NCBI GenBank assembly: GCA_021162125.1
Contig: JAGGZG010000256.1
Location: 1-14,638 of the forward strand
Origin: Anaerolineae bacterium
Lineage (GTDB): Bacteria > Chloroflexota > Anaerolineae > JACIWR01
Direction: 5' to 3'
Length of the DNA stretch: 14,638 bases
Positions 1 through 6,018 of the stretch are shown in pieces. The position numbers were made by a program, and so were the translations under genes. The number at the start of each line of letters is the position of its first letter. Position 1 is the first letter of the stretch. Below the pieces are notes generated by a model, which made no database searches, was not told the origin of the DNA, and worked only from the letters and a program-made list of their open reading frames with translations.

Positions 1-192
1 AAGTACCAACAGATGTACCAGCACATCAAGAACCGCAAGTCACAAGGAGGCCACTTCATCGCCCTGGTCGCTATCGCCCGCGACTTCGTCACCAACGTGC
101 TCTACGACATGTGGCGCTACCAGCGCCCCTTCTTCTTGGAGGTCGAAGACTATCGCGCTTATCGCCGCGCTCATCCGCGTGCTAACGATTGA
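1..192 (+). CDS. IS110-family transposase, C-terminal fragment (probable)
   Basis: This is the last 63 codons of a gene that enters from outside the window and stops at TGA 190-192. The visible protein runs KYQQMYQHIKNRK, then an alpha-helical stretch with ALVAIARDFVTNVLYDMWR, then a basic, Tyr/Arg-rich tail. The pattern 'basic loop, then A-x-VA-x-AR, then a hydrophobic helix ending in a short W/R segment' resembles the C-terminal end of IS110/IS1111-type transposases (Transposase_20 region). These are DEDD-type recombinases that act with a structured guide RNA. The catalytic part lies outside the window, so the family call rests on the tail alone and is tentative. The gene converges on oppB, which ends 280 bp away on the other strand. 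Another transposase family with a similar basic tail is the main alternative. Confidence 0.55.
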   Translation, partial: KYQQMYQHIKNRKSQGGHFIALVAIARDFVTNVLYDMWRYQRPFFLEVEDYRAYRRAHPRAND

Positions 193-471
193 TGACTAAG
201 GCGTACCTGGCGCAGACAGCCGAGCTGCTAGTTGTCTCCTAGTGTACCAGTCGGATAGGTCTGTTGTTCAGGTGCGAATTGAATCCCTCTCTCAGGGGCT
301 TCGAAAAATGGACCGAAGCACCCATAGTGTCGTGTTGCTACTTGCCAAAATCACCTGCCCCTGGTATCAAAAGTGGGGCTTGACAAAATATAGGACGTCT
401 TTCTACCAACCCCAGGCGGGACTCTAACTCTTCCTGATTCTCTGTGTCACTTTATCTCTTTAACTGAAGCC
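193..471 (+). mobile_element. Non-coding right end of the putative IS110-type element and junction with the opp locus
   Basis: There is no convincing gene in this stretch; a 61-codon open frame at 242-427 has no ribosome site or recognisable content. Two adjacent stem-loops are visible: CCCT 285-288 with AGGG 294-297, and GCTTCG 298-303 with CGAAGC 314-319. An enclosing pair GGTGC 271-275 / GCACC 318-322 could compete with the second stem. A TTGACA hexamer occurs at 380-385. Known biology: IS110-family elements carry a bridge RNA in a non-coding end, downstream of the transposase in the IS1111 branch. That this stretch is such an end is inference, and the exact IS boundary before oppB (stop 472-474) cannot be placed from one sequence. 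Confidence 0.35.
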
Positions 472-1446
472 CTAATCGTACCTGATGCGTGGGTCTAACC
501 AGGCGTAGGTGATGTCCACCAGCAGGTTGGCGATCACCAGGAACACCGAATACAGTAGGGTGGTGCCCACCACCACTGGATAGTCACGGTTGCCTACGCT
601 GGTCACGAAGTGCTTGCCCAGGCCCGGGATGCCGAAAATCTGTTCGGTGGTGAAGGTCCCGGTCAGCACGGCGGCGAACAATGGGCCCAGGATGGTCACC
701 ACGGGAATCATGCTGTTCTTCAGGGCGTGGCGAACGATGACCGCCCGCTCCGCCAACCCTTTGGCCCGCGCGGTACGAATGTAATCCTCGCGAATGGTCT
801 GCAGGAGGCTGGCACGGGTCAGGCGGGCGATGCTGGCCGAAAGGCCGGTGCCCAAAGTAACCACGGGTAAGATAGCGTGTTTCCAGAAAGTTAACGTGGG
901 AGTGGGTAGGAAACCCAGGAAAAAGGGGGGCTGTGCACCCCAGCGGGCCACCGGGAACCAGCCCAGCTTAAGGGCGAAGATCCAGATGAGTATGGGGCCC
1001 ATCACGATGTTTGGTATGGATACCCCCAGTATAGCCACAAAGGTGCTGGTGTAATCAATCGGGGTGTTCTGTCTTAACGCAGCGATGATGCCCGCTGGCA
1101 GGCCAATGAGCAGGCCCAGGAGCAGGGCGAGGGCCCCCAGTTGGGCGGAGATGGGGAGTGCGCTCCGGATGATGTCGTTCACCGTCCGGCCCCGATAGCG
1201 GTACGATGGCCCCAGGTCGCGTTTGACGACCAGGTCGTACAGGTAGCGGCCAAATTGCTTCCACACCGGCTCATTGAGGTGGTACTTGGCCTCCAGGTTG
1301 GCCACCACCGTGGGGGGCAGGCTTTTGTCGCCAGCAAAGTCGAACGGGCCACCTGGGATGGCACGCACGAACACAAAAGTGGCCAGGATGATAGCGAAGA
1401 GGACGGGTATAAACCACAGAACGCGCCTGATGATATATCTGGTCAT
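472..1446 (-). CDS. oppB: Peptide/nickel-type ABC transporter permease, OppB/DppB family
   Basis: This is a 324-residue inner-membrane permease, a normal length for DppB/OppB. It starts MTRYIIRRVLWFIPVL, the typical N-terminus with transmembrane helix 1 at about residues 9-29. A periplasmic loop (about 30-98) contains PGGPFD and the LNEPVWKQFGRYL motif. Further helices lie at about 101-124, 134-160, 192-208, 247-270 and 290-314. The cytoplasmic EAA-type coupling loop is at 219-248 (EDYIRTARAKGL), and the protein ends with the family signature AWLDPRIRY (315-323). It would form half of the translocation channel and couple to the OppD/OppF ATPases. AAGGAG lies 6 nt before the ATG. It follows the lipoprotein gene by 234 bp, a gap filled with inverted repeats. 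The partner permease OppC, which usually follows directly, is absent; an IS end sits there instead. The substrate cannot be told from sequence. Confidence 0.93.
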   Translation of the reverse strand: MTRYIIRRVLWFIPVLFAIILATFVFVRAIPGGPFDFAGDKSLPPTVVANLEAKYHLNEPVWKQFGRYLYDLVVKRDLGPSYRYRGRTVNDIIRSALPISAQLGALALLLGLLIGLPAGIIAALRQNTPIDYTSTFVAILGVSIPNIVMGPILIWIFALKLGWFPVARWGAQPPFFLGFLPTPTLTFWKHAILPVVTLGTGLSASIARLTRASLLQTIREDYIRTARAKGLAERAVIVRHALKNSMIPVVTILGPLFAAVLTGTFTTEQIFGIPGLGKHFVTSVGNRDYPVVVGTTLLYSVFLVIANLLVDITYAWLDPRIRYD

Positions 1447-1517
1447 AGCTTTCTCCTTAAACTATCCAAAGAAACCCGCTTTCTGATTGTCTGGCTATTG
1501 GGGTCAGCTTTGTTCGT

Positions 1518-1566
1518 CGAAGGTCTCCCGACCGAGGCGAAATGGGGCTCGGTCGGGAGACCTTCG
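1518..1566. repeat. Perfect 19-bp inverted repeat between binding-protein gene and oppB
   Basis: CGAAGGTCTCCCGACCGAG (1518-1536) is exactly complementary to 1548-1566, with an 11-nt loop (1537-1547). In the minus-strand transcript it is a very stable hairpin about 70 nt before the oppB start. No U-run follows it in either direction, so it is not a standard intrinsic terminator. REP-like hairpins between binding-protein and permease genes are known (malE-malF) to protect the upstream mRNA from 3' decay; that role here is inference. Confidence 0.9.
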
Positions 1567-1567
1567 C

Positions 1568-1631
1568 CCAACACAGCGAGTAGTGAGTTAATGCTGTGTT
1601 GGCGGGCAACTGCACCGCCCGCCAACACAGC
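1568..1631. repeat. Overlapping inverted repeats that form two mutually exclusive hairpins
   Basis: GCTGTGTTGGCGGGC at 1593-1607 pairs perfectly with 1617-1631 (15 bp, 9-nt loop). Its first ten bases, 1593-1602, can instead pair with CCAACACAGC at 1568-1577 (10 bp, 15-nt loop). The same arm can therefore join either neighbour. In the minus-strand transcript the longer hairpin is made first. It lies about 50 nt after the stop codon of the permuted binding-protein gene. No U-tract is present. Confidence 0.85.
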
Positions 1632-1657
1632 GTGCGGGGAGATAGCTGTAATTATCC

Positions 1658-1679
1658 CCCCAGGGAAGTCGGTCTGGGG
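1658..1679 (-). repeat. Short hairpin immediately after the binding-protein stop codon
   Basis: CTGGGG (1674-1679) and CCCCAG (1658-1663) form a 6-bp stem with a 10-nt loop, directly against the stop codon at 1681-1683. In the minus-strand transcript it is followed by GATAATTA, not a U-run, so a terminator role is weak. It is the first in a row of hairpins before oppB. Confidence 0.5.
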
Positions 1680-1680
1680 A

Positions 1681-3537
1681 CTAGTACGACATGGTGTTGA
1701 CCGTTTCGCCGTTCTTGATGATGTACAACACGTAGGCGTAGTCGGAGCCTGTCCTCGGATCGAGGGTGCGCTTCACGCCGTACTCGATGTCCTGAGCCGT
1801 GACCTTGCGCGGGTTGCCATCGTCGTCCAGGACCTGCTCGACAGTCTTGGTGGCAGTGTCGTAGCGCACCCAGTAGACGTCGTCGCGCAGGTGGAAGGTC
1901 CAGGTCAAGCCGTCATCGGAGACCTCCCAACTGGTGGCCAGCTCGGGAATGACCTCGCTGGTCACGTCGTCGAAGTCGGTCAGACCGAGGAAGAGCTGCT
2001 CATCCAGGTCTACCGAGGTGGTATCCGTGGCCAGGGCCGGGTCGGCGGTGGGCGGCTCGGTGCCCAGGTTCCAGTTCAGGGTCACTTTGTCGCCGGTCGC
2101 GCCGGTGGCTGCCTTCTTGGCCTCCCAGTCGATCTTCCACAGGGCGAAGTGGTTACCACCGATGCCACGCTGCAGCCGGGTCAGCCACGGCTTGCTCAGG
2201 TTAGGCCCGGTGTAGTAGTAGATGGGAGCCATGGCCGCGATTTCCTCGACCAGGAGCTTCTCGGCCTGCTTGTACATTTCCTTGCGCTTCTCGGGGTCCT
2301 GCTCCGCACCTGCCGCGCGGGTCAGCTTGTCGAACTCCGCTATCTTGTCGCCCACGTAGGGGTCGTCCGCGCTCATGCGAGTGCGGTTGGCGCCAGCGGT
2401 GGGGTTGAAGACCTCATGCACCCAGTTGTTCTGGTCGGGGTAGTCCGCGCACCAGCCGAGCCGCCAGATGTGGGGCATGTCCTCCAACGGAGTTGTGTTC
2501 TTCAAAGTCTGGAGGTAGACCTTCCACTCCTGGTTCTCGACGTTGACGGTGATGCCCAGGACGTCCTTCCAGTTGGCCTGGATGAACTCGGCGATCTTCT
2601 TGTGGCCCTCGCTGGTGTTGTGCATCAACACCACGTCCGTGGGCCAGCCCTCACCATTCGGGTAACCGGCTTCGGACAACCATTCTTTGGCCTTCTGCTT
2701 GCCCAGTTCGTAGTCCAGGCACCAGGGGCACACGTCGGGGTCGCCCGCCACGTTGCCGAAGATCAGCGGGTTGGCGAAGGCGTTAGCCGGCTGCTGGCCG
2801 CCCTTGAGCACGGTGTCCACCAGGGTCTGGCGGTCGATGGCTGCCGACAGGGCCTTGCGCACCAGCGGGTTATCCACCGGCGGCTTGGTGGTGGTGAAGC
2901 CGTAGTAGTAGGTGCAGTCGCTGGGGTAGATGGTGAACTCCTTGCTGAGCTCCGGGTCGGACTTTACGCGGTCCATGTCCTCCAGCGGGGGAGCGGTGCT
3001 ATCCAGCTCGTTGTTCTCGTACATGGACATGGCCGTGGAGGCCTCAACGATCATCACCATCTCGATGCGGTCAATCTGCACGTTATCGGCGTCGTAGTAG
3101 TAGGGGTTCTTCTCGAGAATGATGTGGTCGTCGTGCACCCATTCGGTCATCACGTATGGGCCATTGGTGACGATGAAGCCGGGGTCGGTCCAGCGGTCGC
3201 CGTACTTTTCGATGGTCCACTGGGGCACCGGCCGCGCCACCCACATGCCGGCGATGGCCGGGAAGTAACCAGCCGGGTTCTCCAGGGTGAACTCGATGGT
3301 GCTGTCGTCAATGGCCTTCACGCCCACGGTATCCAGCATCTCGTCAATGCTGGGTGCCGGGGTGGCTGTGACCTCAACCTGGACGACCTCGGTCTCCTTG
3401 ACCGTGACCACCTGGGTCTCCTTGACGACGACCGTTTCCTTCACGACCTTCTCGACCTCGGTCGGCTGGCAGGCAGGGAGAACTAGCGTCGCAATCATCA
3501 CCGTGACGGCAAGGATTGCCCACTTCTTGCTAAACAT
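1681..3537 (-). CDS. Peptide ABC transporter substrate-binding lipoprotein (family 5) with circularly permuted domain order
   Basis: The 618-residue protein has a signal peptide with lipobox LPAC (Cys23) and a Val/Lys/Glu/Thr-rich stalk (24-62), typical of membrane-tethered binding proteins. The binding domain (SBP_bac_5, OppA/DppA type) is out of order. Residues 63 to about 481 hold what is normally the central and C-terminal part: VKAIDDSTIEFTL (73-85), then NGPYVMTEW, NPLVRKALSAAIDR, WRLGWCADYPDQNNW and a closing KIDWEAKKA. Residues 482-618 hold the normal N-terminal lobe: TEPPTADPA (493-501), WEVSDDGLTWTFHLR (537 on) and KVTAQDIEYGVKR (578-590), ending NTMSY. Total length is normal for the family and nothing seems lost. 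GGAGG lies 5 nt before the ATG. A possible -10 (TATACT, rc of 3564-3569) has no clear -35. It could be a real permutation or an assembly chimera; open frame and complementarity favour a real gene. Confidence 0.9.
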   Translation of the reverse strand: MFSKKWAILAVTVMIATLVLPACQPTEVEKVVKETVVVKETQVVTVKETEVVQVEVTATPAPSIDEMLDTVGVKAIDDSTIEFTLENPAGYFPAIAGMWVARPVPQWTIEKYGDRWTDPGFIVTNGPYVMTEWVHDDHIILEKNPYYYDADNVQIDRIEMVMIVEASTAMSMYENNELDSTAPPLEDMDRVKSDPELSKEFTIYPSDCTYYYGFTTTKPPVDNPLVRKALSAAIDRQTLVDTVLKGGQQPANAFANPLIFGNVAGDPDVCPWCLDYELGKQKAKEWLSEAGYPNGEGWPTDVVLMHNTSEGHKKIAEFIQANWKDVLGITVNVENQEWKVYLQTLKNTTPLEDMPHIWRLGWCADYPDQNNWVHEVFNPTAGANRTRMSADDPYVGDKIAEFDKLTRAAGAEQDPEKRKEMYKQAEKLLVEEIAAMAPIYYYTGPNLSKPWLTRLQRGIGGNHFALWKIDWEAKKAATGATGDKVTLNWNLGTEPPTADPALATDTTSVDLDEQLFLGLTDFDDVTSEVIPELATSWEVSDDGLTWTFHLRDDVYWVRYDTATKTVEQVLDDDGNPRKVTAQDIEYGVKRTLDPRTGSDYAYVLYIIKNGETVNTMSY

Positions 3538-3628
3538 TTCCTCCTCCTTTAAACTACTTATATAGTATATGCTGAATCGTCCGACTCACGGGCGCGGTCT
3601 CCCTCCACCACGCTCTCTACGGCGTGTG

Positions 3629-3655
3629 CTGTATCGGATAGATGATCCGGTACAG
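3629..3655. promoter_or_regulatory. Dyad-symmetric site, possible operator or leader hairpin
   Basis: Arms CTGTATCGGAT (3629-3639) and ATCCGGTACAG (3645-3655) are complementary over 11 positions with one T-G wobble and a 5-nt centre. The site lies about 92 bp upstream of the permuted binding-protein start, where a repressor site or leader hairpin would be expected. No known operator is recognised. On the + strand ACTTTGTAT follows, but no + gene precedes it, so a terminator is unlikely. Confidence 0.4.
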
Positions 3656-3775
3656 ACTTTGTATCCCGCTTATCACCCCCTCTCTGACGGTGCGTGCCCC
3701 GGCTTGGAGATTGATGGGCACCTCCGCCGGCGGCCGACCTAAATTATGACACGTAGGCCAGTTTGTGATTGCCAC

Positions 3776-3870
3776 CCGTTTTTGCTTTCGACTTCAAGGG
3801 GTGGATCTGTAACATCATTATTGCTATCCCCTTTAACTACAAAGAATGAAGTCGAAAGGTTCAAACGGGG
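3776..3870. repeat. Long imperfect inverted repeat just after oppF
   Basis: CTTTCGACTTCA (3785-3796) is the exact reverse complement of 3847-3858. The pairing resumes inside with AAGGGG (3796-3801) and CCCCTT (3828-3833), and outside with CCCGTTT (3776-3782) and AAACGGG (3863-3869). The result is a nested stem of about 25 pairs with internal bulges, beginning about 13 nt past the oppF stop. It could close the oppDF transcript or be a small dispersed palindromic element; no U-tract follows on the minus strand. Confidence 0.65.
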
Positions 3871-3882
3871 CAAGGCCTTAGT

Positions 3883-4866
3883 TTACGCGATCAGGTGGCA
3901 TGCCACCCAGTGTTCAGGTCCAACTTCTTTGAACTCGGGTTCCTCTTCGTGGCAAACGTCCAACACCCTGGGGCAGCGAGTGCTGAAATTGCAACCCGCT
4001 GGCGGGTTCGCTGGACTGGGTACGTCACCTTCGAGAATGATGCGCTTCCTCGTCTCCTCGACTACCGGGTCGGGGATGGGCACTGCGGAGAGCAGTGCCT
4101 GAGTGTATGGGTGCAGTGGGTTGTTATAAAGCTCGTTACGGTCGGTCAGTTCCACGATCTTGCCCAGGTACATCACCGCCACCCGGTCAGAGATGTGGCG
4201 CACCATGCTCAGGTCGTGAGCAATGAACAAATAAGTCAGTCCAAACTCCTCTTGCAAATCCTCCAGCAGGTTCACCACCTGGGCCTGGATGGACACATCC
4301 AGCGCGGAGATGGGTTCGTCGCACACGATGAACGAGGGGTTCAAGGCCAGGGCACGGGCCACGCCGATGCGCTGTCGCTGCCCGCCGGAGAACTCGTGGG
4401 GGTAGCGGTTAATGAAGTAAGGGTTGAGTCCTACCAACTGGAGCAACTCTTGAACTCGTTCGCGTCGCTCCTTGCCTCTGGCTACACCGTGTACTTCCAG
4501 AGGCTCGCCGACGATATTGCCCACGGTCATGCGCGGGTTGAGCGAGGCGTAAGGGTCCTGGAAGATCATCTGCATCTTGCGGCGCATACGGCGCAGTTGC
4601 TCGCCCTTCATTTTGGACAGGTCCTGCCCCTCAAAAAACACCGACCCCGCTGTGGGACGATACAGTTGGAGAATGGTGCGCCCGGTGGTGGACTTGCCAC
4701 ATCCGCTCTCGCCCACCAGCCCCAGCGTCTCACCCCGGCGGATGTTGAAGCTGATGTCATCTACTGCTTTGATAGCCCCGACCTGTCGCTGAAAAATGAT
4801 GCCGCGTGTGATGGGAAAATACTTTTTCAGGTGTTCCACTCGAACCAGGACGTTGTCTTCTGTCAT
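3883..4866 (-). CDS. oppF: Peptide ABC transporter ATP-binding protein, OppF/DppF family
   Basis: This 327-residue cytoplasmic ATPase energises peptide import. The nucleotide-binding domain shows Walker A GESGCGKST (52-60), Q-loop Gln103 in IFQDPYASLNPR, signature FSGGQRQR (159-166), Walker B FIVCDE (179-184), D-loop SALD and H-loop His217 in IAHDLS. The C-terminal oligo_HPY extension begins at LHPYTQALLSAVP and contains the conserved cysteine set C-x6-C-x5-C plus a late Cys near the end. In some relatives these cysteines hold an iron-sulfur cluster; here only their presence is seen. The extended N-terminus (KYFPITRGIIFQRQ) is typical of F subunits rather than D. GAGGAG lies 8 nt before the ATG, and the start is 38 bp after the oppD stop, so the two are cotranscribed. 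All catalytic residues are present. Confidence 0.95.
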   Translation of the reverse strand: MTEDNVLVRVEHLKKYFPITRGIIFQRQVGAIKAVDDISFNIRRGETLGLVGESGCGKSTTGRTILQLYRPTAGSVFFEGQDLSKMKGEQLRRMRRKMQMIFQDPYASLNPRMTVGNIVGEPLEVHGVARGKERRERVQELLQLVGLNPYFINRYPHEFSGGQRQRIGVARALALNPSFIVCDEPISALDVSIQAQVVNLLEDLQEEFGLTYLFIAHDLSMVRHISDRVAVMYLGKIVELTDRNELYNNPLHPYTQALLSAVPIPDPVVEETRKRIILEGDVPSPANPPAGCNFSTRCPRVLDVCHEEEPEFKEVGPEHWVACHLIA

Positions 4867-4904
4867 AATTCGCTCTCCTCTATAATCTGATTCCCAAACG
4901 CGGG

Positions 4905-5897
4905 CTATTGCAACTTGGGCGTTGCCTTGACGTCTACCCAGCAGGCGATGCGGTGGTTGTTGGGGCCGACGACTTCCAGGGGCGGGTTTTCTTCCAGGCA
5001 GCGGTCAATGATGTAATTGCAGCGCGGAGCGAAAGGACAGCCAGGAGGCAGATCAATCAGGTCGGGCGGCAGGCCTTCGATGGATACCAGCCGTCGGCTC
5101 TGATGCGCGTCTAGGCGGGGCAGGGAGCCCAACAGTCCGATGGTGTAAGGATGCCGGGGATCGCCGTACAATTCCTTGACCGGGGCCGTCTCGACGATGT
5201 ACCCGGCGTACATGACGATGACTTTATCGGCCAGGCCGGCGATGATGCCCAGGTCGTGGGTGATCCAGATAACGGCCATCCCGATCTCGTCGCGCAAGCG
5301 TTTGACCAGATCCACGATCTGTGCCTGAATGGTAACGTCCAGGGCGGTGGTCGGCTCGTCGGCGATGAGGATCTGCGGGTTGCACGAAAGGGCCATGGCA
5401 ATCATCACGCGCTGGCGCATCCCGCCGGAGAACTGGTGGGGGTAATCGTCAATGCGGTCCTCTGCCTGCGGAATGCCGACCATTTGCAGCAGCTCGATAG
5501 CACGCTGCCGCGCCTGGCTTCTGCTCATCCCCATGTGCAATTCCAATGCTTCCTCCACTTGCCGGCCAATGGTCAATACCGGGTTCAGCGAGGTCATAGG
5601 GTCCTGAAAAATCATGGCGATCTTGTTGCCCCGCACCCGGCGAATCTCGTCCATGGGCATCTTGAGCAGGTCCTCGCCCTCGAAGATGACCTGCCCCCCC
5701 ACGATCTTCCCCGGTGGTTCGGGGATCAGGCGCATAGTCGAGAGCACACTCACGCTTTTTCCGCAGCCGCTCTCACCCACGATGCCCAGCGTCTCTCCTT
5801 CGTCAAGGGTGTAAGAGATGCCATTGACGGCGTGCACTACGCCATCCTGGGTATAGAAGCGGGTTTTCAGGCCCTTCACTTCCAACAAAGTTGTCAT
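4905..5897 (-). CDS. oppD: Peptide ABC transporter ATP-binding protein, OppD/DppD family
   Basis: This 330-residue ATPase partners OppF in a heterodimer under the permease pair. Motifs: Walker A GESGCGKSV (41-49), Q-loop Gln98 in MIFQDPMTSLNP, signature FSGGMRQR (156-163), Walker B ILIADE (176-181) followed by PTTALDVT, and H-loop His214 in WITHDLG. The oligo_HPY extension begins RHPYTIGLLGSLPRL and carries GCPFAPRC, a Cys six residues on, and a final IACW, the cysteine set often seen in D subunits. The short N-terminus (LLEVKGLKTRFYTQDG) and RLIPEPPGKI after Walker A are D-type features. GGGAGG lies about 7 nt before the ATG. It follows the binding-protein gene by 121 bp, a gap with a palindromic repeat. 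The substrate is not defined by sequence. Confidence 0.95.
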   Translation of the reverse strand: MTTLLEVKGLKTRFYTQDGVVHAVNGISYTLDEGETLGIVGESGCGKSVSVLSTMRLIPEPPGKIVGGQVIFEGEDLLKMPMDEIRRVRGNKIAMIFQDPMTSLNPVLTIGRQVEEALELHMGMSRSQARQRAIELLQMVGIPQAEDRIDDYPHQFSGGMRQRVMIAMALSCNPQILIADEPTTALDVTIQAQIVDLVKRLRDEIGMAVIWITHDLGIIAGLADKVIVMYAGYIVETAPVKELYGDPRHPYTIGLLGSLPRLDAHQSRRLVSIEGLPPDLIDLPPGCPFAPRCNYIIDRCLEENPPLEVVGPNNHRIACWVDVKATPKLQ

Positions 5898-5924
5898 ATA
5901 ATTTCCTCCCTAGCTTGCTTACCG

Positions 5925-6015
5925 AGACTTCCGAGGCTTCGTCGTGAGCGCCTGTCCTGAGCGAGTCGAAGGGCTCAGCCGAGCGGTTTCCCAGACCTCG
6001 AAAGGTTGGAAGTCT
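5925..6015. repeat. Palindromic intergenic repeat between binding-protein gene and oppD
   Basis: An outer inverted pair AGACTTCC (5925-5932) and GGAAGTCT (6008-6015) brackets an inner hairpin CTGAGC (5957-5962) / GCTCAG (5973-5978). The inner part includes a TGTCCTGAGCGAGTCGAAGG string that looks like a dispersed intergenic repeat seen in many bacterial genomes. This is a pattern impression, not a database result. It sits inside the presumed operon and could modulate mRNA stability. Confidence 0.5.
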
Positions 6016-6018
6016 TGA

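Larger units (their letters stand above)
3538..3882. other. Intergenic region between oppF and the permuted binding-protein gene
   Basis: This is a 345-bp gap with no convincing gene; the open frame at 3746-4102 + mostly overlaps oppF antisense. It holds the leader of the binding-protein gene (AT-rich stretch 3555-3571), the dyad at 3629-3655 with a smaller one (CACGC 3609-3613 / GCGTG 3622-3626), and the long imperfect inverted repeat at 3776-3870. The break suggests that the binding-protein/oppB pair may have its own promoter, separate from the upstream oppDF unit. Confidence 0.6.

Noticed and set aside
242..427. 61-codon open frame on + near the IS end
   Set aside because: No ribosome site, no conserved content; it overlaps the stem-loops of the structured tail.
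1518..1566. Considered as an intrinsic terminator
   Set aside because: No U-tract follows the stem in either direction, and a same-strand gene (oppB) lies directly downstream.
1141..3486. Open frame of 781 codons on + opposite the binding-protein gene and oppB
   Set aside because: It is antisense to two well-supported genes, starts within the oppB antisense region, has a Val/Gly/His/Asp-rich composition typical of a codon-bias shadow, and has no recognisable domain.
3895..4890. Open frame of 331 codons on + opposite oppF
   Set aside because: It mirrors oppF, whose motifs and ribosome site are complete; the product looks like composition noise.
5151..5960. Open frame of 269 codons on + opposite oppD
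   Set aside because: It is antisense to oppD and runs into the palindromic gap; it has no ribosome site and no known motif.
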